A DNA stretch of 64,000 nucleotides from positions 3,472,001-3,536,000 of the forward strand of contig JABELC010000005.1 of NCBI GenBank assembly GCA_028455995.1. The letters run 5' to 3'. The translations under genes and the position numbers were made by a program. This DNA is from Scleromitrula shiraiana (lineage: Eukaryota; Ascomycota; Leotiomycetes; Helotiales; Sclerotiniaceae). Each line of letters opens with the position of its first letter. The stretch's first letter is position 1. The notes beneath the pieces were generated by a model. That model had not been told where the DNA came from, did not search any database, and saw nothing but the letters and a program-made list of their open reading frames with translations. This document shows, piece by piece, positions 34,169 through 46,899 of the stretch.

Positions 34169-35618
34169 GGTGAATTATTTATTGTATTGATGTATTGATG
34201 TATTGATGTATCGATCGATTGATTTTTTCCAAGCAAGCAAGCAAGGTCCAGATCAAAATTGAAAAAAAAAAAAAAAATGAAAAATTTACCCCTCTACCCC
34301 ACGATGATCGCCCCCTTAAGCAAAATAGCTAGTTTAATCAAGTTGTCGCAAAGTCACAAAGTATATTCAAGAAGTATTTGATACTACACGTGATAATATC
34401 AATTAATTCGATTGATTTGGAAGAAGTTTTTGATGATTCTTGCACAGGTGTATTGTATCGTTGAGCTGAGTTGGGTGATTATGTGAAGATGAGAAAAAAA
34501 AAAATTGAAAAGAGGTTTGATCTTCTTGGGTTGTGGTGTAGTGGTGTAGTGGTTTAAGTTGAAGGTTCTAGGTTTGACTTTTCTATGACTGGAATTTATT
34601 AGCTTGTTGGATTATAATCTAAGCTAGATTTGGTATTAGCGAGTTGAAGTGTTGAGCAAACTGAACAAACTGATCTTTTCAACCCTTTCAACTCTTTCAA
34701 CTCTTTCAACCTTTATTACTCAATCGATATGTTAAAACAAAGAAATAAATTCATAAAAAAAATTGTATAATATATTCTAATACTAAGAGTCATTTTATTC
34801 GCATGGTCTCAAAGAATCAATTATGAATATATTGATATTTATTTTAGATTATACAGAGATATAACTTGAAGAATAATACGATAGATATTACTTCGTAGGA
34901 TTTGAAGACTTAGGAAATGAATAGGAAATGAATATAATGCCGAAGATACGACTACCGGTAGCATGAATTTCTTTCCTAAAGTGTGAAGTCTCTCAAGCTG
35001 TAGATGTTGTAATGTCTGTAGCTTTCTCTTTGTCTCTTGGTGCCGTGTACTTACTATATATGGTAGGTATAGGTATGGTCCTCATTCCAACGAGCTGAGC
35101 TCAATATTATACCATATCACATCAATATACTACCTAGGTAGGTAGACGTAGTAGGTAGACATAGTTGGTAGACGTAATAGATAGACGTAGTAGGTTTGGT
35201 AGGTCATGGATAATACTGATATTAATAATACCGATTTTCATATCCAATTCTTTATAATGTTCTTCTCTTCATCATGAATATTATGTGTATCATATCCTAT
35301 TATACCACTTATTTACAGCCATTCCATTACCATCAATGATATGTACTCTCTTCATCAATGATACTCATATGCTTATATGCTTATATGCTTCTCCAAGACT
35401 CTCAACTCGAACATCTCAAATGCATTCCTATACTCTCATAAAAAGTACCGAGGAAACAGATTATTATCATTGGACCCTGAAATAAATCTACTTCAACCAT
35501 ACCACAAATAGAGAAAGGCGGTGGCAGAATAAAAGAAAAAAATTCCCTTCTAAACCTCAAGAATTTATTGATCTTCCTTCTACTCACTCGTATCTGATTT
35601 TCTTTTTTCCCGCATTTA

Positions 35619-35650
<32 letters not shown>

Positions 35651-35838
35651 GAGGAAAAAAACAGAAAAAAAGAAAAAATACACAACATTCAACCTCAACC
35701 TACTACCTTCATTTCATCCTCTTCATCATCTTCTTACCTCTTCATCCTCTTCTTACCTTCATTTCACCCTCTTCATCCTCTTCTTACCTCTTCTTACTTT
35801 CTATCATTCTTTGTGCTACTTAAGCATATCTCATAATC
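34169..35838. promoter_or_regulatory. Divergent promoter region between brf1 and the arginine methyltransferase gene
   Basis: About 1.7 kb between two divergent housekeeping genes. It holds an A-run (34260-34277) near the brf1 start, a (TAGG)-like stretch at about 35130-35200 and an (AAC)n repeat at 35620-35650. A CT-rich stretch at about 35710-35815 contains tandem copies of CTCTTCATCCTCTTCTTAC. CT-rich tracts just upstream of the start are common in highly expressed fungal genes. No gene is supported inside. Confidence 0.5.
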
Positions 35839-37240
<1,402 letters not shown>

Positions 37241-38446
37241 GTTAGGTTAGGTAATTTACTGGTATGGTTGTTGAGTTGATATCTTTGCGATTGGGGGAGG
37301 GAGTATGACGGGGTGGGAGAACCTTTCGCGGCTGAGAGCGCAAGTTTTCTGAAAAGGATGAATTGAATGAAGGATGAAGTTTTTTTTTGCCCCCGTTTTC
37401 CTCTTCTTCTCTTGCTACGAGCAATGGCAACCTCTCTCTTACATACTAGGTAGTTTGTAAGAGATTGAGATGATATCGATGATGATGAAATATTGGGACA
37501 TTTGGCTGGCGTCAATAGATAGGAGGAATGAAGGCAGGGAAAGGTTCTTTTCCCTGGATTTGATTTGATTTGATCGGATTTGATCTTGCATAGCTTGATA
37601 TATCATGGCATTGCTGGCGATGGGAATGTGTATGGATGGATGGATGGACAAATGGATGGATGGATGAATGTATGGATGTATGTAGTGGATGGATGATATC
37701 CGATATAACGAGCGCAATACAATCAATACATTACAAAGCAAAGCAAAGCAATATAATAGCAAAGAAACATGAATACGAGCATAAATACTGCATAGGAAGG
37801 AATGTCTCAAAAATAATATATATCTACAATGGAATATGATATAACAAATATGCCTCCTATTTATTGTTTCCCAGCCAGCTCAGCTCAGCCCAAACCAGTC
37901 CGTGCCAAACTAAAACATAAATTTTTTTTCGGCTTGCTTTAATCCTTATATATCAAAGCATACTATCTACGTCATGTAATGTAATGTAATTTAATGTAAT
38001 GTAATGTAATGTAATATCATACCTGCCAGTCCTGCAATGTAACACCGACGAAATCAAGAGAGCTAAACTAATACCTCCCATCCCATGCCATACCATACCA
38101 TACCATCCTAACCGAACCGAACCAAACCATACCATACCATACCATACCAACCCAACCAACCCAACCAAACCGAACCGACCCAACCAAACCAACCAAACCT
38201 ATACATGATACATGATACATGATGCATGATGCATGATCCTCAAGATAAGACAATAATAAAAGCTAAGTAAGTGCTCGAAAACACGAAACTTCACCGCACC
38301 GCCTTGCACCGCACCGCACCGCACCGCACCGCACCGCACCGCACCGCACTACTGGCATAAAATCACTCCGAGTCCATTGAGAAACCTACATCTCCCATCT
38401 CCCATCTCCCATCTCCCATGCTCATCCGTACCCGCAATTCCCATTC
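37241..38446. repeat. Cluster of different short tandem repeats between convergent genes
   Basis: About 1.2 kb between the 3' ends of the arginine methyltransferase and mus81. It contains (ATGG/GGAT)n at 37631-37680, (TAATG)n at about 37975-38017, (CCATA)n at 38085-38150 and ACCAACC-type units at 38148-38200. TGATACA/TGATGCA repeats follow at 38203-38235, then (CGCAC)n at 38293-38349 and four CTCCCAT units at 38392-38419. None is part of a credible ORF. Confidence 0.85.
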
Positions 38447-40378
38447 CTAAGCATCACCCCACACTTCCGCAATCTTGCCGCTCAAGATCATGCCTATTTT
38501 CTTATTGCCGATTAAATCGCCCATCTGCTTGGTGAGCATCGCTCTCTTCCTGCTTGCTATCGTGTCTTTCCTCGTCATTAGCACTACGCTCGGTCCTTTT
38601 GTTTTCGTTTTCTTTTTTCCCTTTCCCTTTGCCTTTCCCTTTGCATTCTCCTCTCCATCCCCCCCTTCCCCTTTATCCCCCAAGCTCGGTTCTCCACACG
38701 TCTCGCAATTCTCAAACGCCTCCAAGAAACCCCTCGGTGTGCGCCACCGTTTTTGGATCTCGATCGCCCGACCTGCACCGATGGATTTGCTGCACAGGAG
38801 CATCTTTAGGAATACGTCTTTTAGGGTCAGGGTGTTGGATTTGGACGCCAGTGCGGAGAAGGCTTCGTAGGTTATGTGGAGGTTGTTTTTTTCCATGTCT
38901 GCTACTGCTCCCATGCCTGCTGCCCCTCCCACGCCTCCCTGCATCAGTCCTTTGTAATTGTTCATTGTCAAAATATCCGTGGGTATGACATTTAATGGTT
39001 TATTCTCATATATATTTTTAAGAAGCGCAGTCATACGTTCGATAAAGGCCAACGATTCCATCAAACCTTTTGTTTGCTTGACGTGGAATCCATCGACGAC
39101 CATCATCCGCCCCACGCTCGTATCAAGCGCCAAATCCCACCGTTCCAAGTGCGCCCCGTCCATCTGCACATGCTCGATCAGATACGTCACATCCCTAATC
39201 GCCATCTTCTTGATCCGAAACTTCTGCTCGTCGTACCGTTTATCCTTAATACTACTTATCAGATCATCCAGTCTCTTTCGCTCGATAATGTGAGAGAGGA
39301 CGATACTGTTTGATTCGGAGGAAAGATTCAGATGACGGGCTGTTTCGGGGGCGGGCTTGGCCACCCAGAGGAAATCGCCGAGGGGGAGCGCCTTCACGGA
39401 GTGAGGGATCGATTTTAGTGTGAAGTGGTTGGATATGTAGTCGCGGTCCTTTTTGGAGGCGACTTCTCGCGTGTCGATTATTAGTTCTATGGTGAAGGTG
39501 CCGGGACGTAGGGTGATGGGTGTGAATTTTGGGAGGGGCGTGGTGTTGTTGATGGGGATTCCGTCGGGGATTAGGGGGATGCTGGAGGGAGGGTGATTTT
39601 GAGAAGGGGAATTGGGGGGTTCGTTTTCGGCTTCGGTGTCGGAGTTGTTTTCGTTAAGTGTAGAGTGTGGTTGCGCGCGTGGGGAGGCGGGTTGAAATGT
39701 TTCGAGTCGGCCGAGTGAGGGATCGCCACTTGCTTTCATTTTCGTTACTAATTCCCATCCTTCATCTGTGAGGTAATATCTCGTAGCTGGACGTTTCTTC
39801 GAAAACACTAGATCCTTATCGATGAGTGTATCCATAGATTTGAACGCGGTGTAATGCTTTCCTGGCAATGTTTTCGTAAAGGAGGAATCGCAATGGGGTT
39901 GCGCCAATTCGATTAGTTGTTGTTTTGTAAGTCCTTCTCTATTGGACGGAGGTATGGTTGCTAATGCTAATAGTAATGCATAAGCACCTGATTTTAAAGT
40001 AGGCACATATGGTTTTGTCTTTCTTTTCTTCTTTGGGGATGGAGATGGTGCGGCGCTTGCATCATCATTATCGTCGTTTCCACCATCAGTCATTGCGGCA
40101 AGATTTCTCTTTTTCTTCGGTTTATTGGGCATCGGTATTCCAATGTCCGCGCAATATTTCTCAAGTCGATGGGTTAGGTCTTTTACCATCTTTTCCCCGA
40201 CAAATGATAGACTGATTGCTTCGCATGGGTGTTGAAATTGTATGGGACATGCTTTCATTGAATCTCGGGCTTTTCGAAGGGTAGGGAGGGATTTGTATCC
40301 TCGTGAACTGGCTTCTTGTACCATTTCTTCAATCCATTCTAGAAGTAATGGATTTCCACATTTCCTCGGTGAAGGCAT
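38447..40378 (-). CDS. mus81: Crossover junction endonuclease MUS81
   Basis: Single exon of 643 aa on the minus strand. MUS81 is the catalytic half of a structure-specific nuclease (with EME1/MMS4). It cuts stalled forks, nicked Holliday junctions and 3' flaps in the nucleus. The N-terminal helix-hairpin-helix (~1-90) begins MPSPRKCGNPLLLEWIEEMV. A winged-helix segment (~125-215) contains YALLLALA and ARYYLTDEGWEL. The ERCC4 nuclease domain (~295-470) carries IIDTREV, the active-site motif ERKRLDDL (~368) and KDKRYDEQKFR. The C-terminal HhH lies at ~530-580 (SIGAGRAIEIQKRWRTPRGFLEAF). Two low-complexity linkers are present: KKKRKTK-type basic near 110-120 and Lys/Gly-rich near 575-595. All catalytic residues that I can check are present. 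Confidence 0.95.
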   Translation of the reverse strand: MPSPRKCGNPLLLEWIEEMVQEASSRGYKSLPTLRKARDSMKACPIQFQHPCEAISLSFVGEKMVKDLTHRLEKYCADIGIPMPNKPKKKRNLAAMTDGGNDDNDDASAAPSPSPKKKRKTKPYVPTLKSGAYALLLALATIPPSNREGLTKQQLIELAQPHCDSSFTKTLPGKHYTAFKSMDTLIDKDLVFSKKRPATRYYLTDEGWELVTKMKASGDPSLGRLETFQPASPRAQPHSTLNENNSDTEAENEPPNSPSQNHPPSSIPLIPDGIPINNTTPLPKFTPITLRPGTFTIELIIDTREVASKKDRDYISNHFTLKSIPHSVKALPLGDFLWVAKPAPETARHLNLSSESNSIVLSHIIERKRLDDLISSIKDKRYDEQKFRIKKMAIRDVTYLIEHVQMDGAHLERWDLALDTSVGRMMVVDGFHVKQTKGLMESLAFIERMTALLKNIYENKPLNVIPTDILTMNNYKGLMQGGVGGAAGMGAVADMEKNNLHITYEAFSALASKSNTLTLKDVFLKMLLCSKSIGAGRAIEIQKRWRTPRGFLEAFENCETCGEPSLGDKGEGGDGEENAKGKAKGKGKKKTKTKGPSVVLMTRKDTIASRKRAMLTKQMGDLIGNKKIGMILSGKIAEVWGDA

Positions 40379-41047
40379 ATTGTAAATAAGTGGTTCGGAG
40401 GAGGGGAAGCAAACGAATGCTCTGGAGTAAACAAAGATGTCTTAATCAATTTATTAGCAATTGTGGGGAGTGTGAAGAGATTGTTAGCTCTTGGAGGCAA
40501 TTGACAATCAGAGTGATATTATGCCATGCGATTGTTGATCAATATAGTAACAATTGATGTTGATGTTATGAAGTTATGAGGTTCAAAACTTCGGAAGCAT
40601 TAGCATTAATATTAACGCGACTTTTGCGATAAGAAACGCGCTTCTCGCGACATCACGTGGATGATAACACTCAAAGCTATTAATCTTGGTAGTCTTTTCT
40701 AACATCATCAAAAGTACTCACCAACTTGAATCCATTTGGATTGCAGTTGTTATCATTTTACATGCCAAGGCTGGTACGAGCCTTATAATCTGCATGAAAT
40801 CTTTACGTCTTAAAACCATATTTATTGAATGGAGGCTGCTTGGTGATGAAATGATTCCCATGTCAGAAACCCGTCAGAAATGTCAGAAATGTCAGAAAGG
40901 TCAGAAAGTGAGTGTCGCTAGACTTCATACGGTATAGTCAAGTCAGGAGAATGACCTCCTACAAGCATGCACATTCAACATGAGTGTCAATAACTTCATT
41001 CTTGTCTTTAAATTCGTTTCAAATCTGTTGGGTTAGCTATAAACTCC
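40379..41047. other. Promoter side of mus81
   Basis: No gene is supported. A short tandem CAGAAATGT/CAGAAAGGT repeat lies at 40872-40910. Confidence 0.4.
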
Positions 41048-41624
41048 GTGTGGAAACCATATTTGAAATCGTCTGAGGATGACTGGAGTAGTATCATGGA
41101 TCCTAATGAGAGAAAGCGAACCCAAAATAGGCTTTCACAACAGGCAAGACGTATGGATTTTGACGATCTAACTGGCATATTGTGTGTACTGACATTAAGT
41201 AACAGGGTCAAGAATTGTTACTACACAGAAGAAACGAAAAACCATAGCGGAAACTCCACAGAAAAAAGAGGGGAGTTCATCCAATGAGATTACTCTGATA
41301 TTTGAAAACCGACCTATATCTACGGGATCATTTGATATACGTTCTCTTCACGATGCCCATTTGAGCCAGAATGTAACATCTCAAGATATTGTTTGAGATC
41401 AACACTTCATCACTCTAATGAATATGAATACATGGGCAGCAATCATTCGTATTGGAGAAGTTCTCCAACTCGCATGCTCAGTAGAAGTCGACAGCTTGTG
41501 CAATATTAGAGTTTGGGGATCAACACGCCGGGATCTAATGAGGTGGGAAATTGGTTCGGTTTTTGCAAGTAAATGGTGGTTTTTGATGGATGAATCTTCT
41601 TCTCATTCTTCTCATCCTTCATAA
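41048..41624 (+). pseudogene. bZIP transcription factor relic (DUF3425-like), interrupted by a stop
   Basis: The basic region EDDWSSIMDPNERKRTQNRL followed by SQQARR is typical of fungal bZIP proteins of the 'W-S-x-x-x-D-P-x-E-R-x-x-x-Q-N-R' type. A 55-nt intron (41151-41205, with a CTGAC branch) joins it in frame to SRIVTTQKKRKTIAETP. The same frame runs 62 codons, meets TGA at 41394-41396, and continues open for a further 75 codons (DQHFITLMNMNTWAAIIRIG...). That part resembles the helical tail that follows such bZIP regions. A single CGA-to-TGA change would explain the stop. No ATG precedes the basic region in frame, so an upstream exon has been lost or was not found. Alternatively the stop may fall in an unrecognised intron. 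Confidence 0.65.
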
Positions 41625-42687
41625 TAATCACGAGATACAAGGTAAATAGGATGAAAAAAGCCAGCATTTTCTTCAGCAGTGGGAATTTGAGATTGATCTA
41701 TTCATTTATTATTATTATTATTATTATTAGTGATCAGGGTTGACAAGAATAGTAGATAATTGATACACCTTGTGAACCTGTATACCTACATAGTACCTAT
41801 ATAAGTACCTACTATATAGTACCTACTATATATATATAGTACTTACATACCTTGATGTCTTCATTCTTCCAAATCATTAAATCATATAAAAAGATTCAAC
41901 CAATAATATAAATCAAATTATGCAAATTTATACAAATATTTATTATACAACTCAACCCCCCCAATCAAATTTATGCAAGCACAACCAAAAGCGGTGAAAT
42001 TTCCATATCCATACCATCCATACCATCCATACCATTTATACCAAAATAGAAAAATATTAATTGCGCCCCTCCAATTTTATCATTCGATTCACTGCGCACC
42101 ACTACCCCATCAGCCATCAGCCATCAGCCATCAGCCATCACCCATCAGCCATCACCCATCACCCATCAGTCATCAGTCATCAGCACCACACCCAGAAACC
42201 AGTAACCCACCGCCGTTTTACATCCAACGCATAAATACATTCTCTGCAAATTTCTGGTACGTTGATATTTTGCTGATCTTATAAAGTACGAGTAATAGGA
42301 GAGACAAATCTTTCAGCTGGTACTTTTTTTTTTCTTTTCTTTGAATGAACCTTTCTTTCTGAATAACTACATCTTTCTATTCTATCTATCTTTCTATCTA
42401 TCTATCTATCTATCGTTGATATTGAAGAAGCTCACCCAGGAAGTAACAAAGGAAATAGAAATTTCTGAGAAGCGGTTTACTATATTTGAGGTATTTAATC
42501 ATTTTACTTACCTCAAAGAGCTCATTCTCCTGAGCATTAGAAATCTTGTCATTTTTGCCTCTTACTCTTCTTACTTATTATTGTTCGTTCATCTGCAGAT
42601 TCCATTTCCTCTATCCATCTACCCCTCCAATCACCAAAACATTATTCAATTTTCCACCTTCAAAACACCACCAAACGATCCTCAAAG
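41625..42687. promoter_or_regulatory. 5' region of the AGM1 gene with simple repeats
   Basis: Contains an ATT tract at 41707-41729, TAGTACCTA repeats at about 41795-41845, CCATACCAT units near 42009-42034, a (CAGCCATCAC)-like repeat at 42110-42185 and (TATC)n at 42383-42412. The final ~100 bases are C/T-rich and end in CTCAAAG before the ATG at 42688. No other gene is seen. Confidence 0.45.
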
Positions 42688-44358
42688 ATGGATGCCAAAA
42701 TCCTCGAAGCTTCCAACAAGCACCCCAAACCCGCAGATCGTGTATTCCAATATGGAACCGCCGGTTTCCGCATGAAAGCCAACCTCCTCGACTCCGTCGT
42801 CTTCCGCGTCGGCCTCGTAGCTGCTCTTCGATCCCGCAAACTGGGTGGTCAAACCATCGGCGTAATGATCACCGCGTCGCACAACCCTCCCGAAGATAAC
42901 GGCGTAAAGCTCGTTGACCCCATGGGTGAGATGTTAGAGAACAGCTGGGAGACATATTCCACCCAATTAGCCAATGCGAAGAACGAGGATGTGGTGAACG
43001 TGTATCGTGCGTTGGAAAAACAATTGAAGATCAATCCGGAGGTTCAGGCTCGGGTTATCTATGCTAGGGATACGAGACCTTCCGGGCCGAAATTAGTGGC
43101 TGCGTTGGTTGATGCTCTTGAGGCTGCGGGCGCGGATTATACAGATTATAAGTTGCTTACGACTCCGCAATTGCATTATTTGACCAGATGTACGAATACG
43201 GAAGGGACCCCGCAGGCTTATGGTGATGTTAGTGAGGTGGGATATTATGAGAAGTTGGCTAAGGCTTTTGAGAGAGCTATGAAGGGGAAGAGAGCTGCGG
43301 GAGCTGTTACTATTGATTGTGCCAATGGTGTTGGAGGTCCTAAGTTGTCGGAATTGGTTAAATATTTACCAAAGGGTATTCTTGATATTAAGATCGTCAA
43401 TGATGATGTTCTCAAGGCTGAGAATTTGAACCATGAGGTAAATTTTTATTTCGCCATCAACAACTATCTAGGTTATGCTAATATTTCCAAGTGCGGTGCA
43501 GATTTCGTCAAGACAAAGCAAAGAGCTCCTCCATCCTCGAAAGCTGGAAACAATGATCGATGCTGTTCTTTAGATGGTGATGCAGATAGACTTATCTATT
43601 ACTTCAACGATCCTGATCATGGATTCCGCCTCTTGGATGGAGATAGAATTGCAACTCTAGCAGCATCATTCATTGGCGATCTCGCAAGAGAAGCTGGACT
43701 CGCAGGTCAACTCAACATCGGAGTAGTACAAACCGCATACGCCAATGGTGCCAGTACAAAATATGTTGAGAAGACATTGAGACTTCCCGTCGTATGTACA
43801 CCTACCGGTGTAAAATGGCTACATCACGCAGCCACCAAATTCGACGTCGGTGTTTATTTCGAAGCAAATGGTCATGGAACCGTCGTATTCTCCCAACAAG
43901 CACTCAAAGCATTCGCAACCAAGGAACCCGAATCTCCAGCTCAAGCAAGCGCACTAGAAACTCTCCGTGCCCTTAGCGATCTCATCAACCAAACAGTCGG
44001 TGATGCCCTCTCAGATATGTTACTCGTCGAAACCATCCTAGCGCACAAATCCTGGACACCAAGAGAATGGGACCTCACCTACATCGACCTACCCAACCGA
44101 CTCGTGCGAGTTGAAGTCGCCGATCGAAACATGTTCAAGACGACTGATGCGGAGAGAAAGTTGATTGAACCGCAAGGCACGCAGGCGCAGATTGATGCGT
44201 TGGTTGCGAAGTTTAAGGATGGGAGATCTTTTGCTAGGGCGAGTGGGACGGAGGATGCGCTTAGGGTTTATGCGGAGGCGGCTAGTAGGAGCGAGGCGGA
44301 TGATTTGGCTAGTAAGGTTGCGACTTTGTGTAAGATGGAGGGGAGTGTTAAGTGTTAG
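42688..44358 (+). CDS. Phosphoacetylglucosamine mutase (AGM1/PCM1)
   Basis: Converts GlcNAc-6-phosphate to GlcNAc-1-phosphate in the cytosol, on the route to UDP-GlcNAc and chitin. The phosphoserine loop TASHNPPEDNGVK lies at ~62-74. The metal loop DGDADR comes next (~295 before intron removal), and the C-terminal phosphate-binding loop RASGTEDALRVYAEA is at ~520. The uninterrupted frame is 556 codons, but 43438-43491 is almost certainly a 54-nt intron. It begins GTAAAT, has GCTAAT as branch and ends in AAG, and its 18 translated residues (VNFYF...NIS) break the conserved LNxxCGADYVKT-type junction. Without it the protein is 538 aa, as expected. The intron is a multiple of three and has no stop. 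Confidence 0.94.
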   Translation: MDAKILEASNKHPKPADRVFQYGTAGFRMKANLLDSVVFRVGLVAALRSRKLGGQTIGVMITASHNPPEDNGVKLVDPMGEMLENSWETYSTQLANAKNEDVVNVYRALEKQLKINPEVQARVIYARDTRPSGPKLVAALVDALEAAGADYTDYKLLTTPQLHYLTRCTNTEGTPQAYGDVSEVGYYEKLAKAFERAMKGKRAAGAVTIDCANGVGGPKLSELVKYLPKGILDIKIVNDDVLKAENLNHEVNFYFAINNYLGYANISKCGADFVKTKQRAPPSSKAGNNDRCCSLDGDADRLIYYFNDPDHGFRLLDGDRIATLAASFIGDLAREAGLAGQLNIGVVQTAYANGASTKYVEKTLRLPVVCTPTGVKWLHHAATKFDVGVYFEANGHGTVVFSQQALKAFATKEPESPAQASALETLRALSDLINQTVGDALSDMLLVETILAHKSWTPREWDLTYIDLPNRLVRVEVADRNMFKTTDAERKLIEPQGTQAQIDALVAKFKDGRSFARASGTEDALRVYAEAASRSEADDLASKVATLCKMEGSVKC

Positions 44359-44858
44359 AGGGCTTGGTCTTGTGTTGATGGAGATGGGGGCGGTGATGGG
44401 GATGGAGATGGGTAAGGATGGAGGTGAAAGTGCTGAGATGAAGTGCATATTGATCGAGCATATGAGCGAAGTTACGAATGAATACCAAAAATGGAGTTTG
44501 TGAGATAATGATGATTGACGATAATGATGATGATTTTTTATTTATGGGCAATATGATTGATGGATTGAGCGATGGATACAGAATGAGAAGCAGATGTGCA
44601 TACAAAAGCAGAAACAGAAATCAAATGAAATAAATGATAATAATGATAAGAATGAATAATAGCATAGGTAGCGTTATGGATCAGATTTATTTACATCTCA
44701 TGAATAATCATATATATCACTTTCCCTTCTACCATCTCAGACAATTCATTTTTCATTAATCCAACTAATTTACAGGAACCCTAATCATACAATACACTAC
44801 CCTACCGACTCAATAATATCCAAACACCCTCAAGTATCCGATTACCCCAACATCGAAT
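44359..44858. other. Spacer between convergent AGM1 and NTF2-like genes
   Basis: About 500 bases of 3' flank for both neighbours. No gene is seen; the sequence is purine-rich. Confidence 0.4.
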
Positions 44859-45759
44859 TCAAAGACCCTTCTTAGCATCCTCCTCTGCATTCTTCGGAAC
44901 CCCTACAAAAGCCGGCACAACTACACTATTCAGATTTCTAAATGCCTATTCACCAACATATACATTAGCATAAGATTCACCTATTGTATCAATCAAATCT
45001 CACCACCAACCACCCAAAAGAGAATGAGAAGAAGAAAAAAAGGAATGGAAAAAAGGAAAAAAAAAAAAAAAAAACCAAAAAAGAAAACAAACCTTAGCAA
45101 ACGCCCCCTCCGGAATCTCCCCATCCCACCTATCCTCCACCTTCACAATCCTCCCCCGCGCACCCTCCTCCACATAAATCCTCACGACGCTATCAATCCT
45201 CTTGGTGATCCCCAGCCCCCTAACCGTATACTCGGTGCTCAGATCGAGGACGAGCGGATTCCCGGCATCGCGGACCTCGTGCCCGAGACGACGGATCTGC
45301 GAAAATGCGGCGCCCAGCCCGTACCATTGCGCGGAGAACTGCGGCCGTCCGGTCGCGAGCGTGATGGGGTCCGCGAAGGTGGCGTCGTCGCGCCAGAGGT
45401 CGAGGATCGGGAGGCTGGCGTGGCCTTGGAAGAGCTGGGTGGTGGGGGGAGGGGGGTGTTAGTTTGGGGTTTAAAATTTGGATTTGGATTTGGGGGGGGG
45501 GGGGGGGAAGGGGGGGAGGGGAAGGACGTACGTCGAGAATACTACCAATGATGACTTTCTGTCTGTCGTTTAATGAAATCCCGGCTTTGGTCTTGATATC
45601 CGTATTTCTAATTCCTAGATCCGCTGCACTTGGATTCGCACTCGTATGTGCATTGTTATTTCCGATTGCGTTTCCGTTTCCGTTTCCGGTTCCGGCGATG
45701 GAGTCGGCGGCGCTGGTGGACATGGGTTTGGTGGGTGGTGTGGGTAGGCCTCCTGACAT
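44859..45759 (-). CDS. NTF2-like (SnoaL-type fold) domain protein
   Basis: Three exons on the minus strand: 45759-45532, 45434-45093 and 44945-44859, product 218 aa. The ATG at 45759 lies in a strong ACCACC context (MSGGLPTPPTKPMST). The frame is open to an ATG at 45885, which would add 42 Ser-rich residues resembling a mitochondrial presequence. The core reads RQKVIIGSILD / LFQGHASLPILDLW / DDATFADP / AQWYGLGAAFSQI / LSTEYTVRGLG / VKVEDRWDGEIPEGAFAK, the cone-shaped NTF2-like pattern. The end VVVPAFVGVPKNAEEDAKKG completes it. Such proteins act as small-molecule-binding or scaffold domains; the role here is unknown. Intron 1 contains a long C/G-homopolymer and intron 2 a long T tract. Confidence 0.8.
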
Positions 45760-45893
45760 GGTGGTATTGATGGTATTGGAAGGAAGAAGTGGACGGTTGA
45801 TATTAAATCTGGTGATTTGGACTCTGGCTGAGGATGACGATGATATTGATTTTGAGAGGGATGAGAGAACTTTGGAGGAACGCATTAATTTCT

Positions 45894-45924
<31 letters not shown>

Positions 45925-46899
45925 TATACTTATTTGGTAGATGGTGGTTGAGAAGGGAAGTAAATGGTAAATACAGAGAGGGAGGGGAATCTTATAGATT
46001 TATGCGCGGGGGGGGGGCAATTTACATTACTACTATACTATACTATACTATAGTTACTATACTTACTATATCAGCGCGTCACGACTTCCCGATGGATTAA
46101 CAGATGGGATATCGCATCCGCACTCATCGGGGTCGATACTTAGATCGATCTCCATAGATACGTCCCGGGGTTCTGGGATCCAGTTTGTTTGTTGACATCA
46201 TCGCGCGAGACCGGATTTGGTATGGTTGGGGATCCCCCACATGCAGGAGGGAGTAGACTAGTGAGTGAATGAGTGAGTGAGTGAGTGATCCGCCACTTTG
46301 AGATTGCTGGTGTTGACTTTGAACTTTATTATTTGATGTTTGGTAGATCTGGCTCTTTATTAGACTGAGATAAAGTTTCTCCTGTTGCCGGCCCTGTTGC
46401 CAGGGGGAAAATATTTTCAGTATATATGTGATTCTTTATTGTTGTTGTTATTGTTATTGTTTTCTATCAAGTTATAGCAGATAATACGAATACTCTTGCT
46501 TTTTTAATGCTATTTTCATTATGCATACACGAGAAAACAATATGGAAATGAAGAATTCTTTATTGTGGATATATGTACATCAAGTGAAGTTACTAAAAAA
46601 TACATGGTAGTTTTATTCTTTAAAGTTTGGGTGACTGGAGTTTGTGGTTGAATGAGATGTAGTATTACAAGGATATGGAGAAGATGTTGAGTGGAGAAAA
46701 GGTTGAGTGAGGGATACAAGAAATAGGCGAGGTAATGGAAGCGACGAATTAAATTTATTCGAGATTGTTACAGTAATCTTACTACTTTAGGCTTCAATAT
46801 AGATGTCTGATTATATTTATACAAACTAAAATTTTAAAATTCCAAAACTCTATAATAAAAACATAATTCAAAATTCAATTTCTTTTCCAACACCACTCT
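45760..46899. other. Intergenic with (TTTA)n and (GAGT)n repeats
   Basis: A (TTTA)n tract lies at 45893-45925, an ACTAT-type repeat at 46028-46072 and (GAGT)n at about 46260-46288. The right part flanks the 3' end of the metallophosphoesterase gene. No gene is supported. Confidence 0.45.
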
